NCBI RefSeq assembly: GCF_003584135.1
Contig: NZ_QXFI01000008.1
Location: forward strand, 111,088-175,087
Source: Flagellimonas pelagia
GTDB taxonomy: Bacteria > Bacteroidota > Bacteroidia > Flavobacteriales > Flavobacteriaceae
Length of the DNA stretch: 64,000 nt
Direction: 5' to 3'
Shown here: positions 17,682 through 27,345 of the stretch, one piece after another
Layout: the number at the start of each line of letters is the position of its first letter
How positions within the stretch are numbered: position 1 is the first letter of the stretch
The notes under the pieces: generated by a model
Databases searched by the model: none
What the model was told of the DNA's origin: nothing
Seen by the model: the letters and a program-made list of their open reading frames with translations, nothing else
Translations under genes and position numbers: made by a program

Positions 17682-20249
17682 ATGTGCAACTGGGCAAAAA
17701 TAGGATTATTGTTGCTTATGGTAAGCATTTCGGGTTGCAATACACTTAAAAAGGTGGGGGACGATGAATTGCTGCTCACCAAGAACACCATTTATGTAGA
17801 TGATGAAAAGGTGACCGATGGTGAGATCAAAGGCCTCATCGACCAAAAACCCAACAGCAGTGTTCTTGGATATCCCCTGCGTTTGAACCTCTATAACATG
17901 GCCAAGGAAAATCCAGATTCTTCCTTTCAGGATTGGCTACATAGAAAGCAAAAGCGCGAAAAACGCCTTAACAATCTCCTATCCAAAAAACAAGTCAGCA
18001 GGTTACAGGAATCCTTCATCGTAAAAGGTGCCAGTGAATTTTTAGAACGGGTCGGTGAACCCCCAGTGGTCATTGATACTGCTTTGACCAACAAGTCCCT
18101 AAACCGGATGGAGGCCTATTACAACAGCAAGGGGTACTTCAACAATACAGGCGATTATGAAATCGTGGAAAGTAAACGAAAAAAAAGGGCCAAAGTGGAG
18201 TACAATATCACCCTGAACAAACCCTATATTATTGACACGGTCCAAAAGAACATCACTTCCCCTGAACTGGATTCCATTTACGATGTGGCTTCCAAACGCA
18301 GTTTCGTAAAAAAAGGCGAGCAGTTCGATCTTCAAAATTTCACCTTGGAGCGCGAACGATTGACCACTTTGTTCCGAAACTCCGGGGTCTACAACTTTCA
18401 AGAAAGCTCTATTAACTATGACATTTTGAGGGATACTACCCGCTTGGCCGATGACCAATTGATGGAGGTACAGCTCAACGTAAAAAAGTTCAGGAGCGCC
18501 ACCGATAGTACCGATACCAATAGTACGTATCGGGTGGCCCGGCATAAACAGGTCAATATTTATGCAGATTATGATATTAATGGTGATACAGATTCTTTAA
18601 AAACTTTGGAGTACGACAATTTTATCATCCATTACGCCAACAAACTGAGGTATAGCCCCAAAGCGCTCGCCGATGCCATATTTTTTGAAAAGGACAGTGT
18701 ATATCGGGATTTGGATCGCATCCGAACCTACAGACAGATCACCAACCTGAATACCTTTAAATATCCCAATATCGAATTTATCCCCGATTCCACCCAAACC
18801 AAATTGACTACCAATGTGTATTTGGCCGCCAAGAAGAAGTTTTCGCTGAACATGAATTTTGATGTGACGCATTCCAACATTCAACAGGTAGGAACCGCTT
18901 TTAGTACCTCTGTTATCACCCGAAATGTATTTGGCGGTGCCGAGACTTTGAACGTATCGGCCAGGGGATCCATTGGTCTTTTGAGTGATGCCTCCCTTTC
19001 CAATGAAACCTTCACCTCGGAGCTTGGTGGGGATGTCAACATTACTTTCCCGAGGATTTGGTTGCCCTTTAGCACGGAAAAAATAATTCCATATTACATG
19101 TTGCCCCAAAGTAGGTTGCTGGCCGGCACCAATTTTCAGAAGAACATTGGTTTGGATAAACAATCGCTCAACTCTATATTGTCGTACAACTGGACGCCAT
19201 CTGACCGACTGAAGAACAATTTTGAGCTTTTGAACGTTGAATTTGTTCGAAATGTGAACCCGGACAACTTTTATAATGTATACCGAAATACGTTTTCGAA
19301 TTTGGATGATATTGCAGATCAATTTCAGGATGATCCAGCATATGCCGATTATTTTAAAAACGTTGATGATTCGACAGACCCACTCCGTTTAGATATACCC
19401 GAAGGTGCCAATAATTTTGTAAGGGATATTTTAAATGACTCTATACAGGTTAGTACAGAAGAATTTGACGAAGTGAACAGTATTGAGGAACGCAGAAGGC
19501 GGTTAACGGAGAACAACCTTATCTTCGCGAGCAACTTTACCCATACCAAGAACAGCAAATCGGACATCAACGATAACGACTTTTACCAATACCGGATCAA
19601 AGTTGAAAGTGCGGGTGGTATGTTATCCCTGATTGCCAATGCAGTTCCGTATAACAAAAACGACAATGGACAATTGTTGGTTTTCGGGGTACCCTTTTCC
19701 CAATATGTGAAATCGGAATTAGACTATATCCGACATTGGGACATTGGTGGATCACAGGTATTGGCCTTTAGGAGTTTCTTCGGGATGGCCGTCCCTTATG
19801 GAAACTCGAATAGTATTCCGTTCGTTAGGAGTTATTTTGCAGGAGGATCCAACGACAACAGGGCTTGGAACGCTTACGAATTGGGTCCAGGCAAAACGGA
19901 CAACATCAATGATTTTAATGAAGCCAACCTGAAACTGGCCTTCAACTTGGAATATAGGTTTCCCATTGCTGGGGATGTAAAGGGCGCCCTTTTTGCAGAT
20001 GCTGGGAATATTTGGAACGTTTTTGATAATGAAAACAATCCCGATGCCATCTTCTCGGGCTTTTCCTCCTTGGCCGATCTTGGCTTGGGCACCGGACTTG
20101 GCCTCCGTTACGATTTTACCTATTTCGTCTTCAGGGTGGATGTGGGCTTTAAGACCTATAATCCCGCAAAAGTGGGATCAGATCGCTGGTTCAATGGCTA
20201 TAACCTCGGAAACGCTGTCTTCAATATCGGGATCAATTATCCTTTCTAG
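17682..20249 (+). CDS. tamL: TamL, lipoprotein BamA/TamA-family outer membrane assembly protein
   Basis: About 855 residues. The N-terminus is a lipoprotein signal (MCNWAKIGLLLLMVSISGC, acylated Cys 19), followed by POTRA-like repeats (LNRMEAYYNSKGYFNNTGDYEIV and similar to about residue 380). A 16-strand Omp85 barrel follows, with the typical FYAGGSNDNRAW-type motif (here YFAGGSNDNRAWNAYELGPG) and a C-terminal NIGINYPF. TamL is the lipidated TamA variant of Bacteroidetes, an outer-membrane insertion factor; no tamB is adjacent. ATGs at 17619 and 17661 are also in frame, but the -7 box at 17647 and the signal peptide favour 17682. Confidence 0.87.
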   Translation: MCNWAKIGLLLLMVSISGCNTLKKVGDDELLLTKNTIYVDDEKVTDGEIKGLIDQKPNSSVLGYPLRLNLYNMAKENPDSSFQDWLHRKQKREKRLNNLLSKKQVSRLQESFIVKGASEFLERVGEPPVVIDTALTNKSLNRMEAYYNSKGYFNNTGDYEIVESKRKKRAKVEYNITLNKPYIIDTVQKNITSPELDSIYDVASKRSFVKKGEQFDLQNFTLERERLTTLFRNSGVYNFQESSINYDILRDTTRLADDQLMEVQLNVKKFRSATDSTDTNSTYRVARHKQVNIYADYDINGDTDSLKTLEYDNFIIHYANKLRYSPKALADAIFFEKDSVYRDLDRIRTYRQITNLNTFKYPNIEFIPDSTQTKLTTNVYLAAKKKFSLNMNFDVTHSNIQQVGTAFSTSVITRNVFGGAETLNVSARGSIGLLSDASLSNETFTSELGGDVNITFPRIWLPFSTEKIIPYYMLPQSRLLAGTNFQKNIGLDKQSLNSILSYNWTPSDRLKNNFELLNVEFVRNVNPDNFYNVYRNTFSNLDDIADQFQDDPAYADYFKNVDDSTDPLRLDIPEGANNFVRDILNDSIQVSTEEFDEVNSIEERRRRLTENNLIFASNFTHTKNSKSDINDNDFYQYRIKVESAGGMLSLIANAVPYNKNDNGQLLVFGVPFSQYVKSELDYIRHWDIGGSQVLAFRSFFGMAVPYGNSNSIPFVRSYFAGGSNDNRAWNAYELGPGKTDNINDFNEANLKLAFNLEYRFPIAGDVKGALFADAGNIWNVFDNENNPDAIFSGFSSLADLGLGTGLGLRYDFTYFVFRVDVGFKTYNPAKVGSDRWFNGYNLGNAVFNIGINYPF

Positions 20250-20263
20250 AGCAAATATTTTAT

Positions 20264-20271
20264 TACTTTTG
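20264..20271 (+). promoter_or_regulatory. -7 box (TACTTTTG) of fbaA
   Basis: A perfect TAnnTTTG box 32 bases before the fbaA ATG at 20304. Confidence 0.5.
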
Positions 20272-20303
20272 TTCCCTATTTTAATTCGAAACCATCTATA
20301 ACT

Positions 20304-21371
20304 ATGTCCCACAATATCAAGCCGGGCGTTGCCACCGGCGATGAAGTACAAGCAATTTTTAAGCACGCAAAAGAAATCGGATACGCCCTTCCCGCAGTAA
20401 ATGTGATCGGTTCGGACACCATCAATGCCGTAATGGAAACTGCTGCCACTTTGAACTCTCCCGTAATCATCCAATTTTCTAACGGAGGTGCACAGTTCAA
20501 TGCCGGTAAAGGACTTTCCAACGAAGGTCAAAAAGCCGCTATCCTTGGTGGTATTGCCGGTGCAAAACATATACACCAATTAGCCGAGGCCTATGGTGCT
20601 ACTGTAATTTTACATACCGACCACTGTGCCAAAAAACTGTTACCTTGGATCGATGGCCTTTTAGATGCCAGCGAAGAACACTTCAAAGCCACGGGCAAAC
20701 CATTGTTCAGCTCGCATATGATCGACCTTTCCGAAGAACCTATCGAAGAGAACATTGAAATCTGCAAGGGCTATTTGGAGCGTATGAGCAAAATGGGTAT
20801 GACCTTGGAAATAGAATTGGGCATCACAGGTGGTGAAGAAGATGGTGTGGACAACTCCGATGTGGACGATTCCAAATTGTACACCCAACCCGAAGAGGTT
20901 GCCTACGCTTATGAGGAACTTTCAAAAGTGAGCCCAAGATTTACCATTGCCGCCGCTTTCGGAAACGTGCACGGGGTATACAAACCTGGTAACGTAAAAT
21001 TGACACCTAAGATCTTGAGAAACTCACAGGAGTTCATTTCAGAAAAATATGGCGTGGAGCACAACCATATCGATTTTGTTTTCCACGGTGGATCTGGTTC
21101 TACTTTGGAAGAGATAAGGGAAGCTATCGGATATGGGGTAATCAAAATGAACATCGATACCGATCTTCAGTATGCATTTTTGGAAGGCGTTAGGGACTAT
21201 ATCCAAGGGAAATCCGCCTACCTTCAGGCCCAAATTGGAAATCCCGAAGGAGACGACCAACCCAACAAAAAATTCTACGACCCAAGAGTTTGGCTTCGTG
21301 AAGGTGAAAAGACCTTCATCGCCCGTTTGAAAAAGGCTTTTGAAGACCTGAACAATGTAAATACCTTGTAA
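20304..21371 (+). CDS. fbaA: Class II fructose-bisphosphate aldolase
   Basis: A 355-residue zinc-dependent aldolase of glycolysis and gluconeogenesis, interconverting fructose 1,6-bisphosphate with dihydroxyacetone phosphate and glyceraldehyde 3-phosphate. Zinc ligands and family motifs are visible: ILHTDHCAKK (about residues 106-115), ELGITGGEEDGVDN, AFGNVHGVYKPGNV and VFHGGSGS. Length and sequence agree with the E. coli FbaA-like class IIA group. It is followed by accD after 28 bases. Confidence 0.97.
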   Translation: MSHNIKPGVATGDEVQAIFKHAKEIGYALPAVNVIGSDTINAVMETAATLNSPVIIQFSNGGAQFNAGKGLSNEGQKAAILGGIAGAKHIHQLAEAYGATVILHTDHCAKKLLPWIDGLLDASEEHFKATGKPLFSSHMIDLSEEPIEENIEICKGYLERMSKMGMTLEIELGITGGEEDGVDNSDVDDSKLYTQPEEVAYAYEELSKVSPRFTIAAAFGNVHGVYKPGNVKLTPKILRNSQEFISEKYGVEHNHIDFVFHGGSGSTLEEIREAIGYGVIKMNIDTDLQYAFLEGVRDYIQGKSAYLQAQIGNPEGDDQPNKKFYDPRVWLREGEKTFIARLKKAFEDLNNVNTL

Positions 21372-21399
21372 ACCCTTCGTTTAACTTAAATTTGATTGC

Positions 21400-22260
21400 A
21401 TGTCGTCTTGGTTTAAAAGAAAGGAAAAAGGAATACAGACCGCAACAGAGGAAAAAAAGGACACCCCCAAGGGGTTATGGTACAAATCCCCAACAGGTAA
21501 AATTGTAGAGTCCGAAGATCTTGCCAAAAATTTTTACGTAAGTCCGGAGGACGATTACCACGTTCGCATTGGCAGCAAGGAATATTTTGAGATTCTTTTT
21601 GATGACAATAAGTTCCGTGAACTGGATGCCAACATGACCTCCAAGGACCCTTTGAAATTTGTGGATACCAAAAAATATTCAGATCGTTTAAAGGCCGCTG
21701 AGCAAAAGACCGGATTAAAAGATGCCGTAAGGTGCGCCGTTGGTAAGTCTATGGGGCAAGATCTTGTGGTCGCTTGTATGGATTTTGCCTTTATCGGAGG
21801 ATCCATGGGTAGTGTGGTAGGTGAAAAGATTTCTCGTGCCATTGATGTGGCCAAAAAGAAAAAGGTTCCCTTCCTGATGATTTCCAAATCAGGTGGTGCC
21901 CGTATGATGGAAGCCGCGCTGTCCTTGATGCAGTTGGCCAAAACCTCTGCCAAACTGGCCCAGTTGGCCGAAGCACAGGTTCCCTACATATCCTTGTGTA
22001 CCGACCCCACCACGGGTGGAACAACCGCTTCTTATGCCATGTTGGGAGATATCAACATTGCAGAACCCGGGGCTTTGATCGGATTTGCAGGACCAAGAGT
22101 AGTAAAGGATACCACAGGAAAAGACCTTCCGGAAGGTTTCCAAACCGCAGAATTCTTGAAAGAACATGGGTTTTTGGATTTCATCGCACACCGTAGCGAG
22201 TTGAAAAAGAAAGTCAACCTTTATATCGACTTGATTACCAACCAGCCCATAAGAGCATAA
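21400..22260 (+). CDS. accD: Acetyl-CoA carboxylase carboxyltransferase subunit beta, lacking the zinc ribbon
   Basis: A 286-residue carboxyltransferase beta subunit, first step of fatty acid synthesis. The core motifs are present: [46 protein letters not shown] and [13 protein letters not shown]. The N-terminal Cys4 zinc ribbon found in E. coli AccD is not conserved. The matching segment reads [12 protein letters not shown]...[12 protein letters not shown], with no cysteine at any of the four positions. From memory this loss is shared by other flavobacteria. It forms a transcription unit with fbaA and ends at a strong hairpin. Confidence 0.95.
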   Translation: MSSWFKRKEKGIQTATEEKKDTPKGLWYKSPTGKIVESEDLAKNFYVSPEDDYHVRIGSKEYFEILFDDNKFRELDANMTSKDPLKFVDTKKYSDRLKAAEQKTGLKDAVRCAVGKSMGQDLVVACMDFAFIGGSMGSVVGEKISRAIDVAKKKKVPFLMISKSGGARMMEAALSLMQLAKTSAKLAQLAEAQVPYISLCTDPTTGGTTASYAMLGDINIAEPGALIGFAGPRVVKDTTGKDLPEGFQTAEFLKEHGFLDFIAHRSELKKKVNLYIDLITNQPIRA

Positions 22261-22292
22261 AAAAAGCCCCGATCTCGGGGCTTTTCTTTTTC
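22261..22292. terminator. Bidirectional rho-independent terminator
   Basis: AAAAGCCCCGA / TCTCGGGGCTTTT stem flanked by A and T runs on either side, between convergent accD and the lipoprotein gene. Confidence 0.88.
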
Positions 22293-22296
22293 ATAG

Positions 22297-23175
22297 CTAG
22301 TTCTTAAATCTTCGAAGGAATATTTCTTCCTGGGTTCCATCAGGATAGGTCAAGGTTCCAATGGCATCACAAGAACCATCACCAAAATCAAGACTTACGG
22401 TATTCCCCAATCGGGTAATATCCAAAACCCCACTTACAATGAATCGGCAAGACATTTCCCTTCTCAATGGGGTAGTGATTTCCTTGATAAATTCATTGCC
22501 CGCCCTACTCACATAGGTTCTTTTTCCTGTGATCAAGAAAACGTTATCACCCCAAAAACCAGTGCCGAATCCTTCGATCCATTCCCTGGTTCGGGTTCCG
22601 GTGAACGAAGCCACATCTCCATTGGGCCAAGTGGCCGTAAAAGATGCATTGGCGGTTCCCTGTGGATTTCCATTTTCATTGCTTCGTACCCTAACAATAC
22701 TAGATGCGCCTTCCACTGCCACATCATTGAAGGTAAAGTTTTCCAAAGTCAGTTCAATGGTGTTGGATGCTGCTTCCAAATCCAAAGCATAGCTTATATG
22801 GATGATACCACTTAGGGTATTGCCATTGTGAAGTTCGCAACCTTCACCAAAATCCAAGGTAACATCTTTGGTGGTATCAGTGATAACCGCGGTAACAGTG
22901 GCACATTCAGGCAAATAATCGGAATGGTAATTCCCTTTGGACATGCTGGCAATTTCATCGGCGGCGTACAGGTCCTCGGCAATGGTGGAAACTTCTTCGG
23001 AAATCATTTCCGTTTCATCACTGTACTTTAATTCCGTAGCGGAAATCACCTCGGTGGAAGACAGGTCTTCGGTATTGGCCGACTCATCACTACAGGAAGT
23101 GAAGGTCAAAAAAAGACCGCCCATTACAAATAGGGCAAACGGGTTCAAAATCATTGCTTTAGTTTTCTTTTTCAT
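22297..23175 (-). CDS. Hypothetical outer-membrane/periplasmic lipoprotein
   Basis: A 292-residue protein with a lipoprotein signal (hydrophobic LFVMGGLFLTFTSC, acylated Cys about residue 28). An acidic Asp/Ser/Glu-rich linker follows (SDESANTEDLSSTEV) and then a beta-rich body with repeated 'TxxLDFGxGC' motifs (DVTLDFGEGCELHNG near the middle, NTVSLDFGDGSCDAIG near the end). The motif pair suggests an internal duplication. I do not recognise a functional family; such lipoproteins are common in flavobacteria. It is divergent from rpsO. Confidence 0.7.
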   Translation of the reverse strand: MKKKTKAMILNPFALFVMGGLFLTFTSCSDESANTEDLSSTEVISATELKYSDETEMISEEVSTIAEDLYAADEIASMSKGNYHSDYLPECATVTAVITDTTKDVTLDFGEGCELHNGNTLSGIIHISYALDLEAASNTIELTLENFTFNDVAVEGASSIVRVRSNENGNPQGTANASFTATWPNGDVASFTGTRTREWIEGFGTGFWGDNVFLITGKRTYVSRAGNEFIKEITTPLRREMSCRFIVSGVLDITRLGNTVSLDFGDGSCDAIGTLTYPDGTQEEIFLRRFKN

Positions 23176-23266
23176 AACGATTGAATTTTAAAGGTTTGGC
23201 TCTTTGACTTCCCTCTTTTGAAAAGGTTTAATTTCTTGTTAAAATTCGTAGATTCAAAAAAAGGCT

Positions 23267-23274
23267 TATCTTTG
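23267..23274 (+). promoter_or_regulatory. -7 box (TATCTTTG) of rpsO
   Basis: A perfect TAnnTTTG box 53 bases before the rpsO ATG, leaving a leader of about 45 bases. Confidence 0.55.
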
Positions 23275-23326
23275 CACGCTGATTGAAAGACAATCAATAC
23301 ATAAAAATCATTTAAATAATATTGGA

Positions 23327-23596
23327 ATGTATTTAACAAAAGAAGTAAAGGCCGAGATTTTCAAGAAACACGGCGGCTCAGAAGGCAACACAGGTTCTAC
23401 GGAAGGACAGATTGCATTGTTCACACACCGTATCAACCACTTGACAGAACACCTTAAAAGGAACCACAAGGATTACAACACCGAACGTTCCTTGGTTCGT
23501 TTGGTAGGTAAAAGACGTAGTCTTTTGGATTACCTAAAAAATAAGGATATTGAGAAGTACCGTTCTTTGATCAAAGAATTGGGCATCAGAAAATAA
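23327..23596 (+). CDS. rpsO: 30S ribosomal protein S15
   Basis: An 89-residue S15 protein, a primary 16S rRNA binder. The family signature GSTEGQIALFTHRINHLTEHLKRNHKDYNTERSL and the HKDY...RRSLLDYLK core are intact. It is followed, as in many bacteria, by pnp, but the spacer contains an unusual set of hairpins. Confidence 0.98.
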   Translation: MYLTKEVKAEIFKKHGGSEGNTGSTEGQIALFTHRINHLTEHLKRNHKDYNTERSLVRLVGKRRSLLDYLKNKDIEKYRSLIKELGIRK

Positions 23597-23603
23597 TGAC
23601 AAC

Positions 23604-23630
23604 GGGGAGGCTTTGGCTTCCCCTTTGTTT
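23604..23630 (+). terminator. Terminator/attenuator after rpsO
   Basis: GGGGAGGC / GCTTCCCC stem with a four-base TTTG loop and T-rich tail, seven bases after the rpsO stop codon. Confidence 0.75.
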
Positions 23631-23632
23631 TA

Positions 23633-23797
23633 GTTGGACGGGCTCCAACAACAAGTCCCGATCATAATCGGGCAAACACAAAAAGCTTCATATAGTTTTT
23701 CATTGGTCAGTGCCGAGAGGCAAACACAACAACAACACAACCCGACCGCCCGGATGGCGGTAGACCAAATGTTTAACGACCCGTACCTTTTACGGGT
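23633..23797 (+). promoter_or_regulatory. Five-hairpin leader between rpsO and pnp
   Basis: Five consecutive perfect-stem hairpins are visible: GTTGGA/TCCAAC (23633-23649), CCCGAT/ATCGGG (23657-23672), TGCC/GGCA (23711-23722), ACCGCC/GGCGGT (23745-23761) and ACCCGTA/TACGGGT (23779-23797). The last ends 12 bases before the pnp ATG. In E. coli the rpsO-pnp interval carries an RNase III-processed hairpin used by PNPase to repress itself. A similar role is an inference here. Confidence 0.55.
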
Positions 23798-23809
23798 AAG
23801 ACAATTTTT

Positions 23810-26047
23810 ATGATTCCAAAAACTTTTAAAGAGGTCATTGACCTTGGTGACGGTAGGGAGATTTCCATCGAAACCGGAAAATTGGCTAAGCAGGCCCATG
23901 GTTCTGTAGTAGTCCAATCAGGCAAATGTATGTTGCTATGTACAGTTGTCTCCAATTATCAAGCTTCGGATGTGGACTTTTTGCCACTTACCGTTGATTA
24001 TCGCGAAAAATTTGCCGCTGCTGGGCGTTACCCAGGCGGATTCTTCAAACGTGAGGCCAGACCTAGCGATGGCGAGGTATTGACCATGCGTTTGGTGGAC
24101 AGGGTATTGAGACCTTTGTTCCCAAAAGATTATCACTCCGAGACCCAGGTAATGATCCAATTGATGTCCCATGACGAAAACGTTATGCCCGACGCTATGG
24201 CGGGATTGGCCGCTTCTGCTGCCATTCAATTATCAGATTTACCTTTTGAATGCCCCATCTCTGAAGTTAGAGTGGGTAGAGTTGATGGTGAATTGATCAT
24301 CAATCCAACCATGGAACAACTTAAAAATTCCGACATCGATATGGTCATCGGAGCTTCCGAAGATTCTGTGATGATGGTGGAAGGTGAAATGGGTGAAATT
24401 TCCGAAGAGGAAATGGTGGAAGCCATCAAATTTGCCCATGAGGCCATTAAAGTACAATGTGCCGCTCAGGTAAAATTGGCCGAGGCCTTCGGTAAAAAAG
24501 AGACCAGGGAATACGAACCTGAGACTGAAGATGAAGAGCTTCAGAAAAAAATCCACGACATGGCCTATGATAAGGTATATGCCGTGGCCAAGGCCGGTTC
24601 TTCCAAAAAAGAGCGTAGTGAAGCGTTTGCCGCCATCAAAGAAGAAATCAAGGCCACTTTTTCTGAAGAGGAATTGGAAGAAATCGGCGGATTGGTTTCC
24701 AAATATTACCACAAAGCCGAAAAAGAAGCCGTTCGTAACCTTACTTTGGAAGAAGGGCTTCGTCTGGATGGTCGTAAGACTACCGATATTCGCCCTATCT
24801 GGTGTGAAATTGATTATTTGCCATCCGTTCACGGTTCTTCCATCTTTACCCGTGGGGAAACACAGGCGTTGGCAACGGTAACTTTAGGTACTTCAAGAGA
24901 GGCCAATCAAATAGATATGCCATCTTACGAAGGTGAAGAGACTTTCTATTTGCACTACAACTTCCCTCCTTTCTCCACTGGTGAAGCAAGGCCTATCCGT
25001 GGTACATCCCGTAGGGAAGTAGGACACGGAAACTTGGCACAACGTGCCCTTAAAGGGATGGTTCCTGAGGACTGTCCATATACCGTTCGTGTGGTTTCCG
25101 AAGTATTGGAATCCAACGGTTCCTCTTCCATGGCAACCGTTTGTGCCGGTACTATGGCCTTGATGGATGCCGGGGTACAGTTGAAAAAACCTGTTTCCGG
25201 TATTGCGATGGGATTGATCACCGATACCGAAACCGGCAAGTATGCAGTGCTTTCCGATATCTTGGGAGATGAAGATCACTTGGGAGATATGGACTTTAAA
25301 GTAACCGGTACCGCCGATGGTATCACCGCTTGCCAAATGGATATCAAAGTAAAAGGATTGTCCTATGAAATCTTGGTAAAAGCCTTGATGCAGGCCAGGG
25401 ACGGAAGAATGCACATCTTGGGCAAATTGGTAGAAACTATTGCCGAGCCAAGGCCAGAGGTGAAATCCTACGCTCCTAAAATCATTACCAGAATCATTCC
25501 TGGTGAGTTTATCGGCGCCCTTATCGGTAAGGGTGGTGAGGTTATCCAAGACCTTCAGAAAAAATCCAAGACTACCATCGTTATCAATGAGGATCCAGAC
25601 ACAGAAGAAGGGATTGTTGAAATTTTGGGTACCGACCAAGATGGTATTGACATGGTATTGAAAAAAATCGATTCCTTGTTGTTCAAACCAGAGGTTGGCA
25701 GTGTATATGAAGTAAAGGTCATCAAGGTTTTGGATTTTGGTGCCGTTGTGGAATACACCGATGCCCCAGGAAACGAGGTATTGCTACACGTATCCGAATT
25801 GGCATGGGAGCGAACAGAGAACGTAACCGATGTGGTAAACCTAGGTGACGTGATTGATGTGAAATATTTAGGTATCGACCCCAAGACCAAAAAGGAAAAA
25901 GTTTCCAGAAAGGCCTTGTTGCCCAAACCGGAAGGTTATAAGGAAAGACCTCCTAGAGATGACAGAGGCGGCGACCGAAGAGGTGGTGACCGAAGAGGTA
26001 ATGATCGCAGAGGTGGTGATCGCGACAGAAAACCAAGACGTGATTAA
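23810..26047 (+). CDS. pnp: Polyribonucleotide nucleotidyltransferase (PNPase)
   Basis: A 745-residue 3'-5' phosphorolytic exoribonuclease of RNA decay. Two RNase PH domains are separated by a helical linker, and the second has the catalytic block [29 protein letters not shown] domain ([22 protein letters not shown]) and an S1 domain ([21 protein letters not shown]) follow. The C-terminal 30 residues are an Arg/Gly/Asp-rich tail built from GGDRR-type units ([18 protein letters not shown]), likely disordered and RNA-binding. It closes with a strong terminator. Confidence 0.97.
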   Translation: MIPKTFKEVIDLGDGREISIETGKLAKQAHGSVVVQSGKCMLLCTVVSNYQASDVDFLPLTVDYREKFAAAGRYPGGFFKREARPSDGEVLTMRLVDRVLRPLFPKDYHSETQVMIQLMSHDENVMPDAMAGLAASAAIQLSDLPFECPISEVRVGRVDGELIINPTMEQLKNSDIDMVIGASEDSVMMVEGEMGEISEEEMVEAIKFAHEAIKVQCAAQVKLAEAFGKKETREYEPETEDEELQKKIHDMAYDKVYAVAKAGSSKKERSEAFAAIKEEIKATFSEEELEEIGGLVSKYYHKAEKEAVRNLTLEEGLRLDGRKTTDIRPIWCEIDYLPSVHGSSIFTRGETQALATVTLGTSREANQIDMPSYEGEETFYLHYNFPPFSTGEARPIRGTSRREVGHGNLAQRALKGMVPEDCPYTVRVVSEVLESNGSSSMATVCAGTMALMDAGVQLKKPVSGIAMGLITDTETGKYAVLSDILGDEDHLGDMDFKVTGTADGITACQMDIKVKGLSYEILVKALMQARDGRMHILGKLVETIAEPRPEVKSYAPKIITRIIPGEFIGALIGKGGEVIQDLQKKSKTTIVINEDPDTEEGIVEILGTDQDGIDMVLKKIDSLLFKPEVGSVYEVKVIKVLDFGAVVEYTDAPGNEVLLHVSELAWERTENVTDVVNLGDVIDVKYLGIDPKTKKEKVSRKALLPKPEGYKERPPRDDRGGDRRGGDRRGNDRRGGDRDRKPRRD

Positions 26048-26066
26048 CACGATCTTTATAGATTAG

Positions 26067-26100
26067 AAAAGCCCCGGGAAATCCTCGGGGCTTTGTTTTT
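26067..26100 (+). terminator. Rho-independent terminator after pnp
   Basis: AAAGCCCCGGG / CCTCGGGGCTTT stem followed by a T run, about 20 bases after the pnp stop. Confidence 0.88.
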
Positions 26101-26194
26101 AAAAAAAGTTTATCAAAATGTAACTTTTTGTTTTTTTCTACGTATAACCTAATGAGCTTCGGCTCACAAACTTAATTTGAAGGGAGTATTTTAG

Positions 26195-27058
26195 ATGAGA
26201 CAGTTAAAGATTACAAAACAGGTTACCAATAGGGAAACCGCATCGTTGGACAAGTATTTGCAGGAAATCGGTAAAGTGGATTTGATCACTGCCGATGAAG
26301 AAGTGGAGTTGGCACAACGTATTAAAGCGGGCGATCAGGTAGCACTGGAAAAATTGACAAAAGCTAACCTAAGGTTCGTCGTTTCCGTGGCAAAGCAGTA
26401 TCAAAACCAGGGTTTGACCCTTCCCGATTTGATCAATGAAGGGAACTTGGGATTGATCAAAGCTGCCCAGCGTTTTGACGAAACCCGTGGTTTTAAATTT
26501 ATTTCTTATGCTGTTTGGTGGATCCGTCAATCCATTCTTCAGGCATTGGCCGAACAATCCCGTATCGTGCGTTTGCCTTTGAACAAGATTGGTTCCATCA
26601 ACAAGATCAACAAGACGTTTGCTTTTTTGGAGCAAGCACATGAGCGCACCCCATCTGCCGAGGAAATTGCCAAAGAATTGGACATGACCGTGGAAGATGT
26701 GAAGCAGTCCTTGAAAAACTCTGGCCGCCACGTATCTATGGATGCGCCTTTGATCGATGGCGAGGATTCCAACCTTTACGACGTATTGCGTAGTGGGGAA
26801 TCCCCTAATCCGGACAGGGAGCTTTTGCACGAATCACTTCGTACGGAAATTGAGCGTGCCTTGGAGACCTTGACTCCACGTGAGGCAGATGTTATCAGGC
26901 TTTATTTCGGTTTGGCCGGTCAGCATTCCATGACCTTGGAAGAGATTGGGGAAACCTTTGACCTGACCAGGGAAAGAGTTCGCCAAATCAAGGAAAAAGC
27001 AATCAGACGCTTGAAGCATACCTCCAGAAGTAAGATTTTAAAGACATATTTGGGTTAA
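26195..27058 (+). CDS. rpoD: Primary RNA polymerase sigma factor, short Bacteroidetes form
   Basis: A 287-residue sigma-70 primary factor without region 1.1. Region 1.2 starts [15 protein letters not shown] ([16 protein letters not shown]). Region 2 reads [19 protein letters not shown]...[35 protein letters not shown]. Region 3 follows, and region 4 ends in [33 protein letters not shown]. The length and sequence fit the Bacteroidetes primary sigma that recognises TTTG/TAnnTTTG promoters, consistent with the boxes in this window. A palindrome GAGCttcgGCTC lies about 40 bases before the ATG. Confidence 0.96.
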   Translation: MRQLKITKQVTNRETASLDKYLQEIGKVDLITADEEVELAQRIKAGDQVALEKLTKANLRFVVSVAKQYQNQGLTLPDLINEGNLGLIKAAQRFDETRGFKFISYAVWWIRQSILQALAEQSRIVRLPLNKIGSINKINKTFAFLEQAHERTPSAEEIAKELDMTVEDVKQSLKNSGRHVSMDAPLIDGEDSNLYDVLRSGESPNPDRELLHESLRTEIERALETLTPREADVIRLYFGLAGQHSMTLEEIGETFDLTRERVRQIKEKAIRRLKHTSRSKILKTYLG

Positions 27059-27180
27059 TTTGTAACTTTAACCCAAATTAATTACAGTTAAACTATCCTT
27101 AAATTTGATTTTTGGCAGGAAAGTTGTAATTTAGTAAATATAACAGTTTATCATGACTGTTCGTTTTTTGATTGATGAAT

Positions 27181-27214
27181 AAACTCCGGCTGATTACCGG
27201 AGTTTTTTCATTTA
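27181..27214 (+). terminator. Rho-independent terminator after rpoD
   Basis: AAACTCCGG / CCGGAGTTT stem with a seven-base loop and T run. A diverged partial copy of its right arm and tail recurs at 28169-28200. Confidence 0.8.
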
Positions 27215-27345
27215 TATACCTAGGTCTGCAACAATATGTTCCTTTTTCCTTTCTGATCAGATTAAACACTTGTAATTGTGCACATTTTCACCAATCCATT
27301 ACCAGAAAAATCTATTCAAGGGGTAAACAACATGTATAAAAAATA

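Noticed and set aside
18597..19322. A 241-codon minus-strand frame within tamL
   Set aside because: Shadow of the barrel-coding region; protein has no recognisable domain.
23633..23797. A tRNA or small structured RNA in the rpsO-pnp spacer
   Set aside because: The five stems are separate hairpins without a cloverleaf, T-loop sequence or CCA end.
24893..25639. A 248-codon minus-strand frame within pnp
   Set aside because: Antisense to the conserved catalytic RNase PH and KH regions; no promoter or family signature.
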